This document shows positions 18,093-25,313 of a stretch of 64,000 bases of DNA, piece after piece. The notes below the pieces were generated by a model that saw only the letters and a list, made by a program, of their open reading frames with translations, was not told the origin of the DNA and ran no database searches. The position numbers were made by a program, and so were the translations under genes. The stretch covers positions 62,001 through 126,000 of the forward strand of contig NZ_JAAGLV010000004.1 in the NCBI RefSeq assembly GCF_010548305.1, written 5' to 3'. How positions within the stretch are numbered: position 1 is the stretch's first letter; every line of letters starts with the position of its first letter. The stretch is from Streptomyces sp. SID13031. Its GTDB lineage: Bacteria > Actinomycetota > Actinomycetes > Propionibacteriales > Kribbellaceae.

Positions 18093-18551
18093 TCAGGCGA
18101 TATCAGCAGGCCAGGCTGACCACTCAAGGGATGTCGGTCGGCCCCCGCCGGTCTGGACGAATTCTCCGATGGCTCGACGCACATCCTCGAGCGAGACCTC
18201 AGAATCCTGTGGCCAGCCCTCGTCATGCCCCTGGTAGTAGAAGAATGCTTCTTCGCGTTGGCTGGGGCTTCCCGGGACGTACCAGACGCCGCGGGCAGTC
18301 CCGTCGTCACCGGCGTACCGAATGCCGCCCACCTTGGCCTCGGCGTCGATACCGATGCGCAGCTCGTGGTCACGGACACCGGACTCCAACAGCGGCCGCG
18401 CCTCGCTGTAAAGCGCGACAACCGAGTTCTCGAACGGCTCAGCCAAGACCGCGTCGACCAGCGCGTCGACATCGGCCGCCGAAGTCAGGAGCGTGGGACC
18501 TGCGCCGTTCTTGTAGAAGGCCCTCACAGTCGCTGCCATGTCGTCACCCAT
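18093..18551 (-). CDS. Imm1 family immunity protein
   Basis: A 152-residue acidic protein overlapping the stop of the upstream deaminase toxin gene by eight bases, the standard toxin-to-immunity arrangement. The sequence has the alpha/beta feel of Imm1 proteins: a start AATVRAFYKNGAGPTLLTSA, an Asp-rich helix, then LRIGIDAEAKVGGIRYAGDD and GVWYVPGSPSQREEAFFYYQ. Imm1 is a known partner of SCP1.201-like/DddA deaminases, binding and blocking the active site. The start may be ATG 18551 or ATG 18539. If the toxin is active, this gene should be essential in its presence. Confidence 0.75.
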   Translation of the reverse strand: MGDDMAATVRAFYKNGAGPTLLTSAADVDALVDAVLAEPFENSVVALYSEARPLLESGVRDHELRIGIDAEAKVGGIRYAGDDGTARGVWYVPGSPSQREEAFFYYQGHDEGWPQDSEVSLEDVRRAIGEFVQTGGGRPTSLEWSAWPADIA

Positions 18552-19338
18552 CCTGTTCCGTACCGAGGTAGGTCCGCTTGAATCCAGCCGGTCCGTAGAC
18601 GGTCAAACTACCGCCCGCCGGGAGGAACCGGCTCAGCATCTGATCACAACCAAGGTCACCGTCACACGGCCTCTTGTTGATCGCAATCGTCTCGTCCTTG
18701 AGCCCGCGTTCACGCATCATCAGCGCGAATTTGATCTCGACATGCGCCGAGATCGCCAAGGTATGCGGCGGGTCGCCCAGCTCCTTATCCAACGCCAGGC
18801 GGTCTGCCATCTCTCGATACCTGTCGATGCCGCTGAGCAAGGGCTGTTCGTTCCCATCGGCGTCTCGCCAGAGGCCACTGGTCTTCTCCCGATGGCCTCG
18901 ACGCTCAACGCGTACCGGCAGCATCCGAAACAGACCCCAGGCGTCTTCATCACTGATCGTGGGACGCGACCGCTCGGTTCCCGGGCTTGGCTTGTCGCCT
19001 GCCTGGGGGGCCTGCTTCGGATTCTTCCCCTCTGAGACCCGTTCATCGTCTCGCTGGCCCTCCGCCGGCGTCCGGCGTCCGGCCACCATTTGGGCGGCCC
19101 AGTCCTGTGCTTTTGGCCGTACCTGAGCCAGGTAGTGAGCTGCCTCTTCGCAGCGACTGGCGGCCTCGTCCAGTTGTATTGCGGCCATCTGTGCTGCCGG
19201 GTTGTTCGACATGTGCCCGACATAGCCTGCTTTCTCCCGGCACCTCTGAGCCATCCGCGCGAGGTAGTCGGCCACGCGAGGTGTCTCGTCCAGTGCAGTT
19301 AGCAGCGCCTGGGCGACCCGCTGGAGTTCGGACGGCAT
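18544..19338 (-). CDS. DddA-like (SCP1.201-type) DNA cytosine deaminase toxin
   Basis: A 264-residue polymorphic toxin. Residues 1–85 are all-helical and resemble ESX/WXG100-type export domains without WXG; residues 86–130 are a polar linker; the C-terminus is the deaminase. Catalytic signature: H199-V200-E201 in ISAHVEIKFALMMRERGL, with zinc-binding Cys225 and Cys231 in RPCDGDLGCDQML, followed by the family's LPAGGSLTVYGPAGF. The pattern matches the DddA branch whose founder deaminates cytosine in double-stranded DNA. The gene sits between a WXG100-sized gene and an Imm1 gene on the minus strand, so type VII secretion or contact-dependent delivery is likely, though no secretion machinery is in the window. 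dsDNA versus ssDNA specificity cannot be read from sequence. Confidence 0.82.
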   Translation of the reverse strand: MPSELQRVAQALLTALDETPRVADYLARMAQRCREKAGYVGHMSNNPAAQMAAIQLDEAASRCEEAAHYLAQVRPKAQDWAAQMVAGRRTPAEGQRDDERVSEGKNPKQAPQAGDKPSPGTERSRPTISDEDAWGLFRMLPVRVERRGHREKTSGLWRDADGNEQPLLSGIDRYREMADRLALDKELGDPPHTLAISAHVEIKFALMMRERGLKDETIAINKRPCDGDLGCDQMLSRFLPAGGSLTVYGPAGFKRTYLGTEQDG

Positions 19339-19355
19339 TTTCGTGCCTTCGACGG

Positions 19356-19616
19356 CTAGATCTGGTCGGCATAGCTTCGGCAGCCTTGTGCGGCGATCTG
19401 GAGGGATTCCACGGCTTGTTCGAGCGAACGTCCGGCGGCATCCAGGAGTTGGGAGATGTCGCGGTCGGCGCCGGTGGCTGATCCGGCGATCAGGGCTTGG
19501 ACCTGCGCTCCGGTCTGGCCGAACTTCTGCCGGAAGCCTCCGAGGCTTCCGGCGCCTTGCTGGGCTTCGGTCGTCAGTTGGTACAGCTGGGCTTTCAGTC
19601 TTTGGATATCGGACAT
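19356..19616 (-). CDS. WXG100-sized helical protein upstream of the toxin
   Basis: An 86-residue, almost entirely helical protein (SDIQRLKAQLYQLTTEAQQG ... DAAGRSLEQAVESLQIAAQG) with a small break in the middle and YADQI at the end. Size, two-helix design and position directly before a polymorphic toxin fit an ESAT-6/WXG100-like helper, although no WXG is present. It lies 17 bases upstream of the toxin gene and is probably co-transcribed with it. It might form a heterodimer with the toxin's helical N-terminus for export. Confidence 0.65.
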   Translation of the reverse strand: MSDIQRLKAQLYQLTTEAQQGAGSLGGFRQKFGQTGAQVQALIAGSATGADRDISQLLDAAGRSLEQAVESLQIAAQGCRSYADQI

Positions 19617-19712
19617 GGGCGCCTCATTCGAGTGCGGTTGCTGTGGGCAACTAGATGAAGGTGGAGCGGCGGGTGGACGCAGGTGCAGGGACCGGTACGC
19701 CCACCCGCCGGC

Positions 19713-20054
19713 TTAGTGGCTCCAGTCGAGGCCGGCGGCGACGAAGACCTGGGCGCCAGTTGCGCGTTCGAACGTGAGCTTGACGGCGAGCGGGGCGCCG
19801 AGAACAGCGAAGTGCAGCATGCTCGGAAGTACGACGGCCGAAGCCTGGTCCTGGCTGATGGCTTGAACCAGCGCTTCGAACGCGGCGGGCGTGGACTCTC
19901 GTTGCTCGATGAAGACCGTCCCCATCGTGAAGCCCTCGGCGAAGGCATAGTCGACGAGCCGTGCTTTGACGCCAACCAGTTCGTCTTCGGTCATGAGTAG
20001 GTGCTGCCGGATATAGCCGAGAACAAGGGGTTTGGTGCGGTCCGCGTCGGTCAT
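19713..20054 (-). CDS. Small serine-recombinase-like protein
   Basis: A 113-residue protein resembling the N-terminal fold of serine recombinases: LVLGYIRQHLLMTEDELVG, then VDYAFAEGFTMGTVFIEQRE and AFEALVQAISQDQASAVVLP. There is no DNA-binding domain, and the catalytic Ser of resolvases (YxRxS) is replaced, since YIRQHL has no Ser there. Similar short proteins are common in actinobacteria, with unknown, possibly regulatory, roles. It is the first gene of the minus-strand toxin operon and lies just downstream of an inverted operator at 20102–20131. Confidence 0.6.
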   Translation of the reverse strand: MTDADRTKPLVLGYIRQHLLMTEDELVGVKARLVDYAFAEGFTMGTVFIEQRESTPAAFEALVQAISQDQASAVVLPSMLHFAVLGAPLAVKLTFERATGAQVFVAAGLDWSH

Positions 20055-20101
20055 CGCACAGCCGTTCGTCGGGGGAGCTGCAGAGGTTGGCGCTCCGGGT
20101 T

Positions 20102-20131
20102 AAGTGTTCTAGTTCAGAGCCTAGAACACTT
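20102..20131 (-). promoter_or_regulatory. Inverted GntR-type operator upstream of the toxin operon
   Basis: AAGTGTTCTAG (20102–20112) and CTAGAACACTT (20121–20131) are perfect reverse complements separated by eight bases. Each half contains the GTGTTCTAG/CTAGAACAC core found in the palindrome in front of the GntR gene (20960–20977). It lies about 50–80 bases upstream of the first toxin-operon gene. Confidence 0.75.
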
Positions 20132-20192
20132 CGATCATGACTACAACCCGTCATGAGGGATCGCGTGGTGGGTGTTTGGTCCGGGTGCGGGA

Positions 20193-20936
20193 CTAGTCGC
20201 CGAGGCGTCCGCGGTAGGTGACTCGGCCGAAGGTGATGCTTTCGCCGTACTCGAGCACGTCGCCGGCGTCGTCGTAGACCCAGTTGCGGCCAACGAGGAT
20301 GAGATCGCCTTCGTCAAGGCCAAGCTCAGCTGCTTGCTCTGTGGTGGCCGCGGCGGGTTCGAACTGGTCCTGCCAGGCGTCGATGGTCCGCTTGAGTGTG
20401 TTCGCGACGTAGGCGAAGGTACCTTCGCGGATCCGCTCGGTGCTCAGTAGCAGCGGAGCGCTCTTGGCCAGATCGCCTTTGAAGTAGGAGGTCGAGGCGG
20501 AGATCGGCTTGTCGTCGGCGCGGTAGGTGATCCGCACGCGGCGAATCACGGTGCTCCCGACTTTGAGTCCCAGTGCGTCCGCGACCTGCTCGGTGGCCTT
20601 GCCTAGCGCGGCGTGGGTGATCTTGGCGTATTGACCGGTCGGGTAGACCTTGCCGGTACGCCGAGACTTGTCCACACGGTCATTCGCGGCCCGGCCGCGC
20701 TCTTCCTCGGTCGTGACGATGCTCCCGACGCCACGCTCGGGCCTGACGTATCCCTCGGCCCGCAAGCTGGTCAACGCCCGCTGGGCGGTCGCGATCGCCA
20801 CTCCGTAGTCGCGCATCAGCGTCCGTACGGACGGCACGCGATCGCCGGCCTGCAGTTCACCGTTGGAGATCCGAGTACGGATCGCATCGGCAATCTGCAG
20901 GTACGGCGGCGCGGGGCGTACCAACTTCGGGGGCAT
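20193..20936 (-). CDS. GntR/HutC family regulator
   Basis: A 247-residue regulator. The winged-helix domain runs PPYLQIADAIRTRISNGELQ, then GDRVPSVRTLMRDYGVAIAT and AQRALTSLRAEGYVRPERGV. The C-terminal UTRA ligand domain includes GSTVIRRVRITYRADDKPIS, and ends with RNWVYDDAGDVLEYGESITF. GntR regulators of this type control transfer and excision in actinobacterial integrative elements such as pSAM2. A perfect 18-bp palindrome sits 24 bases upstream of its start and related boxes precede the toxin operon and purC, so it likely represses itself and the toxin module. The ligand is unknown. Confidence 0.88.
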   Translation of the reverse strand: MPPKLVRPAPPYLQIADAIRTRISNGELQAGDRVPSVRTLMRDYGVAIATAQRALTSLRAEGYVRPERGVGSIVTTEEERGRAANDRVDKSRRTGKVYPTGQYAKITHAALGKATEQVADALGLKVGSTVIRRVRITYRADDKPISASTSYFKGDLAKSAPLLLSTERIREGTFAYVANTLKRTIDAWQDQFEPAAATTEQAAELGLDEGDLILVGRNWVYDDAGDVLEYGESITFGRVTYRGRLGD

Positions 20937-20959
20937 GACGAAACCTCAAACTCTTCAAT

Positions 20960-20977
20960 CGGTGTTCTAGAACACCG
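20960..20977 (-). promoter_or_regulatory. Perfect 18-bp palindrome upstream of the GntR gene
   Basis: CGGTGTTCTAGAACACCG is fully palindromic and lies 24–41 bases upstream of the GntR start codon. It shares its half-site with the inverted boxes at 20102–20131, so autoregulation is very likely. Confidence 0.8.
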
Positions 20978-21005
20978 CAAGCATAGGTGGACCTTGCGCG
21001 AAGGT

Positions 21006-21206
21006 CTAGTAATCGTCCCGCGCGTTGACCCGGTCGACGCTCAGTCCGGTCGCCGCGACCGATCGGGAGATCTCGACATCCGCCGGGTCCGGCTCCGCGC
21101 CCTGCTCCTTCGCGGCCAGCAGCCGGTGGTGAACCTTCTGCAGTTCGAGTACCTCGCTCAGGCGAGCCTCTTGGATCTCATCCCAGGTCGCCACGGTCAG
21201 TCCCAT
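21006..21206 (-). CDS. Short helical protein co-transcribed with purC
   Basis: A 66-residue, acidic, mostly helical protein (ATWDEIQEARLSEVLELQKV ... DPADVEISRSVAATGLSVDR). Its ATG overlaps the end of purC by ten bases (ATGGGACTGA region), so it is translated with purC. No family is recognised. It could be a small accessory or an untyped regulator; the overlap is the main evidence that it is real. Confidence 0.55.
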   Translation of the reverse strand: MGLTVATWDEIQEARLSEVLELQKVHHRLLAAKEQGAEPDPADVEISRSVAATGLSVDRVNARDDY

Positions 21207-22039
21207 TTCAGCCCGGTGATGCGCTCGTACATCGCCACATAGCGAGCCCGAGTCTCGTTGACGACCTCTGCCGGAATCTCAGGGCCCGGGGGAGTCTTGT
21301 CCCACGTCCCCAGATCCCGTGCCCAGTCCCGCACGTACTGCTTGTCGAACGACACCTGTCGCTGCCCAGGCTTCCAGTCCTCGTCGCGCCAGTACCGCGA
21401 CGAATCCGAAGTCAGCACCTCGTCGGCAAGGACAAGCGTCCCGTCCTTCGCCAGCCCAAACTCGAACTTCGTGTCAGCCAGGTGGACCCCACGGCCGGCC
21501 GTGATCTCGGTAGCCCGCGCGAACAGCTCGAGCGTCTTCGCCTCAAGCGTCTTCGCCAACTCCGGCCCGACAGCCTCCGAGACCTCTTCGAAGGTCATCG
21601 GTTCGTCATGCCCGTCCTCAGGCGCAGTCTTCGTGGTCGGCGTGAAGACCGGCTGCGGAAGCTTGTCGCCCTCACGCAACCCCGGGGGTATCGACACCCC
21701 AGAGATCTTCCCGCTCTCCTGGTAGGCCTCCCACCCAAGCCCAGCAAGGTATCCACGGGCGATGCACTCAACCTGAATGATGTCGACCTGCTGCACCCGA
21801 ACAGCCCGACCCTCAAACTCAGCAGGCACATCGGTAGCCGAGATCACGTGGTTGGGCATCACGTCCTTGAGTTGCTCAAACCACCACAACGACAGACTCG
21901 TCAGCAACTTGCCCTTGTCAGGCACCGGCGTAGGCAACACCACGTCGTAGACCGACACCCGATCAGTCGCAACGAGGATCACCTCCCCGGGCCGATCGCT
22001 GTACACATCCCGAACCTTGCCCCGATGAAGAAGCTCCAC
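21197..22039 (-). CDS. purC: SAICAR synthetase (PurC)
   Basis: A 280-residue enzyme that joins aspartate to CAIR in de novo purine synthesis. Diagnostic stretches: LLHRGKVRDVYSDRPGEVIL, IIQVECIARGYLAGLGWEAY, LADTKFEFGLAKDGTLVLAD and DEVLTSDSSRYWRDEDW. Start GTG 22039. A box matching the GntR operator at 13 of 16 positions lies directly upstream (22043–22058). A housekeeping gene inside a tRNA-bounded region is unexpected: it may be a second copy, a captured gene, or the region may combine two insertions around a native purC. Neither purD nor purB is in view. Confidence 0.93.
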   Translation of the reverse strand: MELLHRGKVRDVYSDRPGEVILVATDRVSVYDVVLPTPVPDKGKLLTSLSLWWFEQLKDVMPNHVISATDVPAEFEGRAVRVQQVDIIQVECIARGYLAGLGWEAYQESGKISGVSIPPGLREGDKLPQPVFTPTTKTAPEDGHDEPMTFEEVSEAVGPELAKTLEAKTLELFARATEITAGRGVHLADTKFEFGLAKDGTLVLADEVLTSDSSRYWRDEDWKPGQRQVSFDKQYVRDWARDLGTWDKTPPGPEIPAEVVNETRARYVAMYERITGLKWD

Positions 22040-22042
22040 GTC

Positions 22043-22058
22043 ACTGTTCTAGCACACC
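22043..22058 (-). promoter_or_regulatory. GntR-like box immediately upstream of purC
   Basis: ACTGTTCTAGCACACC matches the core of the GntR palindrome (GGTGTTCTAGAACACC) at 13 of 16 positions and ends 4 bases before the purC start codon. A bound repressor here would block the ribosome-binding and promoter region. The match may also be partly a -10 element by chance. Confidence 0.5.
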
Positions 22059-22207
22059 CGGTCCGTCCAGCCGAGGTTGCCTCCAAGAATGTCTCGTTAC
22101 GCAGCGTATTGACACCTATGAGTCAAACTGACAGCCTCGTCTCGATCTCGTGGGGGGATCTCGCGCATCGCCTTGCGCCGTTGTAGAAGACTGCCAATGG
22201 GGGGCAC

Positions 22208-22984
22208 ATGGGGACCGAGTTCATATTTCTCCTTGTTTCGGGGTTCACTGTTGTTTACACCCTGCTAAAAGACGCCCTTTCGGCGAGAGGTGACCGCAAA
22301 GTCGCAGAGGCTGTCGAGCGGAAGGAAAAGTCGCTCATCGAGAGGCTGGAGTCCGAAGCTCCGAGCGCGGAGGCAAGGCAAATCACTTGGGAAGGCCTGC
22401 CGGACGGCGACGCCCACGATAATGAGCTTCAAGCTTACGTCTCGAGCCTGGCTACACGAGTCACTCGCATGGAAACTGTTTCCGAGCGGCTTGAGGTCAG
22501 ACGGCAAGCACTCCTTGAGACATATCACAATCAGGGCCTTTCGCAATCACGCGTCAGCTTCGGCTTCAGTATCACACTTGGTGTACTTGGGTTTGCAATC
22601 ATTGCATACGCAGTGCTAACAAAGAGTCCGGAAATAGGCGCTTATGTGTCTGGTGTTGTTACCGAGGCTGTTGCGGCACTATTCTTCACTCAATCTAATC
22701 AGTCTCGTGAACTGATGGCGAGGTTTTTCGACAAGCTTCGTGATGATCGTCGCCTAGAAGAGGCTCTCGCCCTCGCTGACGGGATTAGTGATTCCAGACT
22801 GAAGTCGACCCTCCAGGCCCTTCTCGCGATGCAACTGATCGGCTCTGAGCACTCGCCGAGCGTTCTGCCAGGTTTCAACTCGGTAGATTCGGCATCACAG
22901 AACGCGAATTCCCCCAACACGGCGCTCAGTAACGTCGCGGCCGCCACCGAAAATGGCGCGACGCCATCTATGGCCACCGACTGA
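22208..22984 (+). CDS. TRADD-N-associated-type two-helix membrane protein
   Basis: A 258-residue protein with one N-terminal membrane helix (TEFIFLLVSGFTVVYTLLKD), a charged coiled region (residues 25–120) and a central two-helix hairpin, FGFSITLGVLGFAIIAYAVL and YVSGVVTEAVAALFFTQSNQ, followed by LMARFFDKLRDDRRLEEALA. The last part strongly recalls the membrane domain found next to TRADD-N domains in predicted bacterial conflict systems. Base composition is clearly AT-richer than neighbours and codons such as ATA and TTA appear, pointing to recent acquisition. GGGGGG before ATG 22208 serves as a ribosome binding site. Function, perhaps membrane-disrupting defence effector, is inferred. Confidence 0.65.
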   Translation: MGTEFIFLLVSGFTVVYTLLKDALSARGDRKVAEAVERKEKSLIERLESEAPSAEARQITWEGLPDGDAHDNELQAYVSSLATRVTRMETVSERLEVRRQALLETYHNQGLSQSRVSFGFSITLGVLGFAIIAYAVLTKSPEIGAYVSGVVTEAVAALFFTQSNQSRELMARFFDKLRDDRRLEEALALADGISDSRLKSTLQALLAMQLIGSEHSPSVLPGFNSVDSASQNANSPNTALSNVAAATENGATPSMATD

Positions 22985-23434
22985 CAAGTTTCTCCATGTC
23001 TTCAAGGCGGGCCCTTCAGGGCCCGAAAGCGCGCCGCCACCACAGGACCGGGGGAGCGGGGCAGCCTCCGGCTCCTCGCCTAAGGGCTCGTCGTCCCCGT
23101 TCGCCCGTTGGCTTGGCGCGCACGTGCCAAGGGTGCGGTCGTAGACAGCAGAACTCGCCATCGTCGATCGACACCCTGTCGGTTCATCTCCCTCGCCAAT
23201 CGGCCGGCCACTGGCCGCCGTAATCCGGGGTGACTCGCCGTCTGATCCTGAGCTACCGCATCGTCCCGCTAGCAATCATGGGAGGGACGGTCCGGCCCGG
23301 CCCGCGTCAAGGGCGCCTGCGGCGTCGCTTCGCGATCGAGCGAGCTTGCCCCTGGACCCGCACCGAACCAGACCTAAGGTCGGCAGCTATCGGGACGATG
23401 CGGCAGGACTGACCGTGTGCTTGACACGTAACCG
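22985..23434. other. Intergenic stretch inside the island, no gene recognised
   Basis: These 450 bases contain no open frame with coding character on either strand. GC content rises again after the AT-richer membrane-protein gene. No strong hairpin, tRNA or repeat was seen apart from short dyads. Confidence 0.5.
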
Positions 23435-23911
23435 TCAAGCGGTACTGACGCCATCTCCGGGTTCACCTTCGACCGCCGCACGAGCAGCGACTGCGTATTC
23501 GTAGCGAGGGTCTACTTCTACAAGAGCTTCGGGACCTTGTTGAATGAGGTAGTCCCACCCGGCCACAACCTCTTGAAGGATCGCCGTGGCCAACTGACCT
23601 GGATCTGGTTTGAATGAGACGAAGGGTCCAAACAGACCGCTGGGAAGGCGAAGCTGATCATCTTTCGGCTCACCAGTCGTCGGATCAACGAGAACCGGAA
23701 TCGAGACCCACCGCTTGCCGTCCAGAGATGTGAGCAGATATGAGTCGATATTCGTCCTCACCCGAAGCACCGTCAGTCCGCCATCGAATCGAACAACTTC
23801 GGGGTCAATCACTGACGCGTGCCGGTGAAGGACATCACAGGCCCTCATCATGAGCTTCACACCTGACGGGCGACCGAACACGAGGCCTCCTATGGCACTG
23901 AAGGTAGACAT
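23435..23911 (-). CDS. Hypothetical protein
   Basis: A 158-residue protein starting MSTFSAIGGLVFGRPSGVKL. It has mixed alpha/beta character (VLRVRTNIDSYLLTSLDGKR, GLFGPFVSFKPDPGQLATAI) and a C-terminal helix with AVAARAAVEGEPGD. No family is recognised. The frame is open further upstream (to 23938), but ATG 23911 gives a natural start. The gene lies between the AT-richer membrane protein and the att remnant, so it is probably element-borne. Confidence 0.55.
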   Translation of the reverse strand: MSTFSAIGGLVFGRPSGVKLMMRACDVLHRHASVIDPEVVRFDGGLTVLRVRTNIDSYLLTSLDGKRWVSIPVLVDPTTGEPKDDQLRLPSGLFGPFVSFKPDPGQLATAILQEVVAGWDYLIQQGPEALVEVDPRYEYAVAARAAVEGEPGDGVSTA

Positions 23912-24128
23912 TTGCCGTTCCAGCCCTACCGAAGGCAAATATCACCCACGTTGCCCATGCCTGTCCACAACAGGTGGTAGCGGCTATCCGGCCGCGCGAC
24001 GATACAGCAGCGAAGTACAGCAACCGGGGTGGCCAGCATGGTCTGCGGGGGTCGTTGACCGGCCAGCGGTCACGCTTGGATGGCCTGCCTTGACCGGGGT
24101 GCCCCGAGTTCGCAACGAGGCGCAGATA

Positions 24129-24154
24129 GTTGCAGTCGTAGTTGCAGTTCACCC
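24129..24154 (+). repeat. 26-base repeat, copy left of the att remnant
   Basis: GTTGCAGT, four variable bases, then GTTGCAGTTCACCC. The same arrangement, differing only in the four variable bases, occurs at 24724–24749, so the two copies bracket the tRNA-Leu fragment and one small gene. Confidence 0.75.
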
Positions 24155-24238
24155 GGATCCACGGGCGTCCGCTGACGTCCAACACTCGGAGCAGGAGTCT
24201 GAGGCGAACTATCACGAACGCAGACGGATGGGGGATGG

Positions 24239-24293
24239 GCGAACTTAAACCTCACAGCCGAAAGGCATGCGGGTTCGAATCCCGTCCCGGGCA
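24239..24293 (+). other. tRNA-Leu 3' fragment, putative attR
   Basis: Fifty-five bases match 17615–17669 of the tRNA-Leu gene with three mismatches, from the 3' side of the anticodon stem to the discriminator base. There is no matching 5' half, so it cannot be a functional tRNA. This is the expected right end of an element integrated in the tRNA gene. The mismatches suggest the insertion is not very recent. Confidence 0.8.
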
Positions 24294-24381
24294 GCACCGC
24301 GCCTCCCCCACCATGGCGCCGTCACCTGTGCGCCCCAGGGTTGTGACGGTGATCTGACGCCTTGCCGGGCATGATGTCCGC

Positions 24382-24705
24382 ATGGGCATTCACGCCGAAC
24401 TTGTTGGCTCCGACGGCGCAGCGACCCGGCTACCGGATCCATCCGGTGGCACGTTCGATTCCGCTGGCGACTTCGATGAGTTGATGCCGGGCGGTGCCAC
24501 CGAATACCCGCTGCTCAGCCAGGTAGATCCGTTCGACGATACGAGCTTCTCCCCGGGTGATATGGATGCACTGCTCGCAGAAATTGATCGCCTCCTTGCT
24601 TCTGCCGACCGTGGTCCCCAGCACAGAGGACTTCTCCGTCTCCGTGCACTGGCATCGAGATGCCAAACCCTCCCCGAGAGCGCACTCCGGTTCGTTGGCG
24701 ACTAG
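24382..24705 (+). CDS. Small acidic hypothetical protein
   Basis: A 107-residue acidic protein (AELVGSDGAATRLPDPSGGT ... SPGDMDALLAEIDRLLASAD) ending in a helical RGLLRLRALASRCQTLPESA. No family is recognised. It starts 88 bases to the right of the att remnant and so is probably chromosomal. The second 26-base repeat lies just after its stop. Confidence 0.6.
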   Translation: MGIHAELVGSDGAATRLPDPSGGTFDSAGDFDELMPGGATEYPLLSQVDPFDDTSFSPGDMDALLAEIDRLLASADRGPQHRGLLRLRALASRCQTLPESALRFVGD

Positions 24706-24723
24706 CAACGACTCTGAGGCGTG

Positions 24724-24749
24724 GTTGCAGTGGCGGTTGCAGTTCACCC
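24724..24749 (+). repeat. 26-base repeat, copy right of the att remnant
   Basis: GTTGCAGT, GGCG, then GTTGCAGTTCACCC; 23 of 26 positions equal the copy at 24129–24154. It ends 8 bases before the stop of the convergent acetyltransferase gene. Confidence 0.75.
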
Positions 24750-24756
24750 CAGTTCC

Positions 24757-25221
24757 TCACTGATGGTCTCTCCGCTCGGTGCGCACGAGGCGTGGGTCTG
24801 TGGTTCGGCGCATCAGGCGCGACCCGCCGACGCCATCGGTGAAGCCCCAGCGGCGGTAGAACGGGACTAGGTCTGGTTGGCAGATCAGTTCGATGCTTCG
24901 TACGTCGGTCAGGCGTGGGTGTTGGACGACGGCGTCCATGAGGGCGGCGCCGAGGCCGGAGCCGCGGAAGTTGTTGTGGACGACTACGTCGAGGACCATG
25001 GCGAGGTAGGTGTAGTCGGTGAGGACTCTGGTGAATCCGGCCAGCTGGTTTGTCGGTTCGTGGATGAACGCCAGTACCAGGTCTGACTCCTGCAGCATCT
25101 GAGTGATGTCATCCGGGGCGCGGTCCGCCATCCACCAGGCTGAGCTGAACAGGTCCATCAATTGGGGCAGCCGCTCCGCCTCGACCGCCTCTTGCGCGAC
25201 GATTCCTCCGACTCTTGTCAT
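24757..25221 (-). CDS. GNAT family N-acetyltransferase
   Basis: A 154-residue acetyl-CoA-dependent acyltransferase. The acetyl-CoA-binding motif is VLDVVVHNNFRGSGLGAALM (a variant of RxxGxG/A), followed by IELICQPDLVPFYRRWGFTD, the usual C-terminal motif. ATG 25221 is chosen because the upstream open frame is low-complexity (Ser and His/Pro runs) read from the antisense of the next gene. Substrate unknown. Confidence 0.85.
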   Translation of the reverse strand: MTRVGGIVAQEAVEAERLPQLMDLFSSAWWMADRAPDDITQMLQESDLVLAFIHEPTNQLAGFTRVLTDYTYLAMVLDVVVHNNFRGSGLGAALMDAVVQHPRLTDVRSIELICQPDLVPFYRRWGFTDGVGGSRLMRRTTDPRLVRTERRDHQ

Positions 25222-25313
25222 TTGCTCATGCTGACAAGTCCAGCGTGGGCGACGGCCGTTATCGTGCGTTTCATGTGTGCCTCGCAGGTTTGGGATCGGC
25301 TGGGTGGTGGTTG

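Noticed and set aside
19713..20054. An active site-specific recombinase for the island
   Set aside because: The protein is 113 residues, lacks a DNA-binding domain and has no Ser at the catalytic YxRxS position.
24239..24293. A second tRNA-Leu gene
   Set aside because: Only the 3' part matches; the 5' acceptor and D arm are absent, so it cannot fold as a tRNA.
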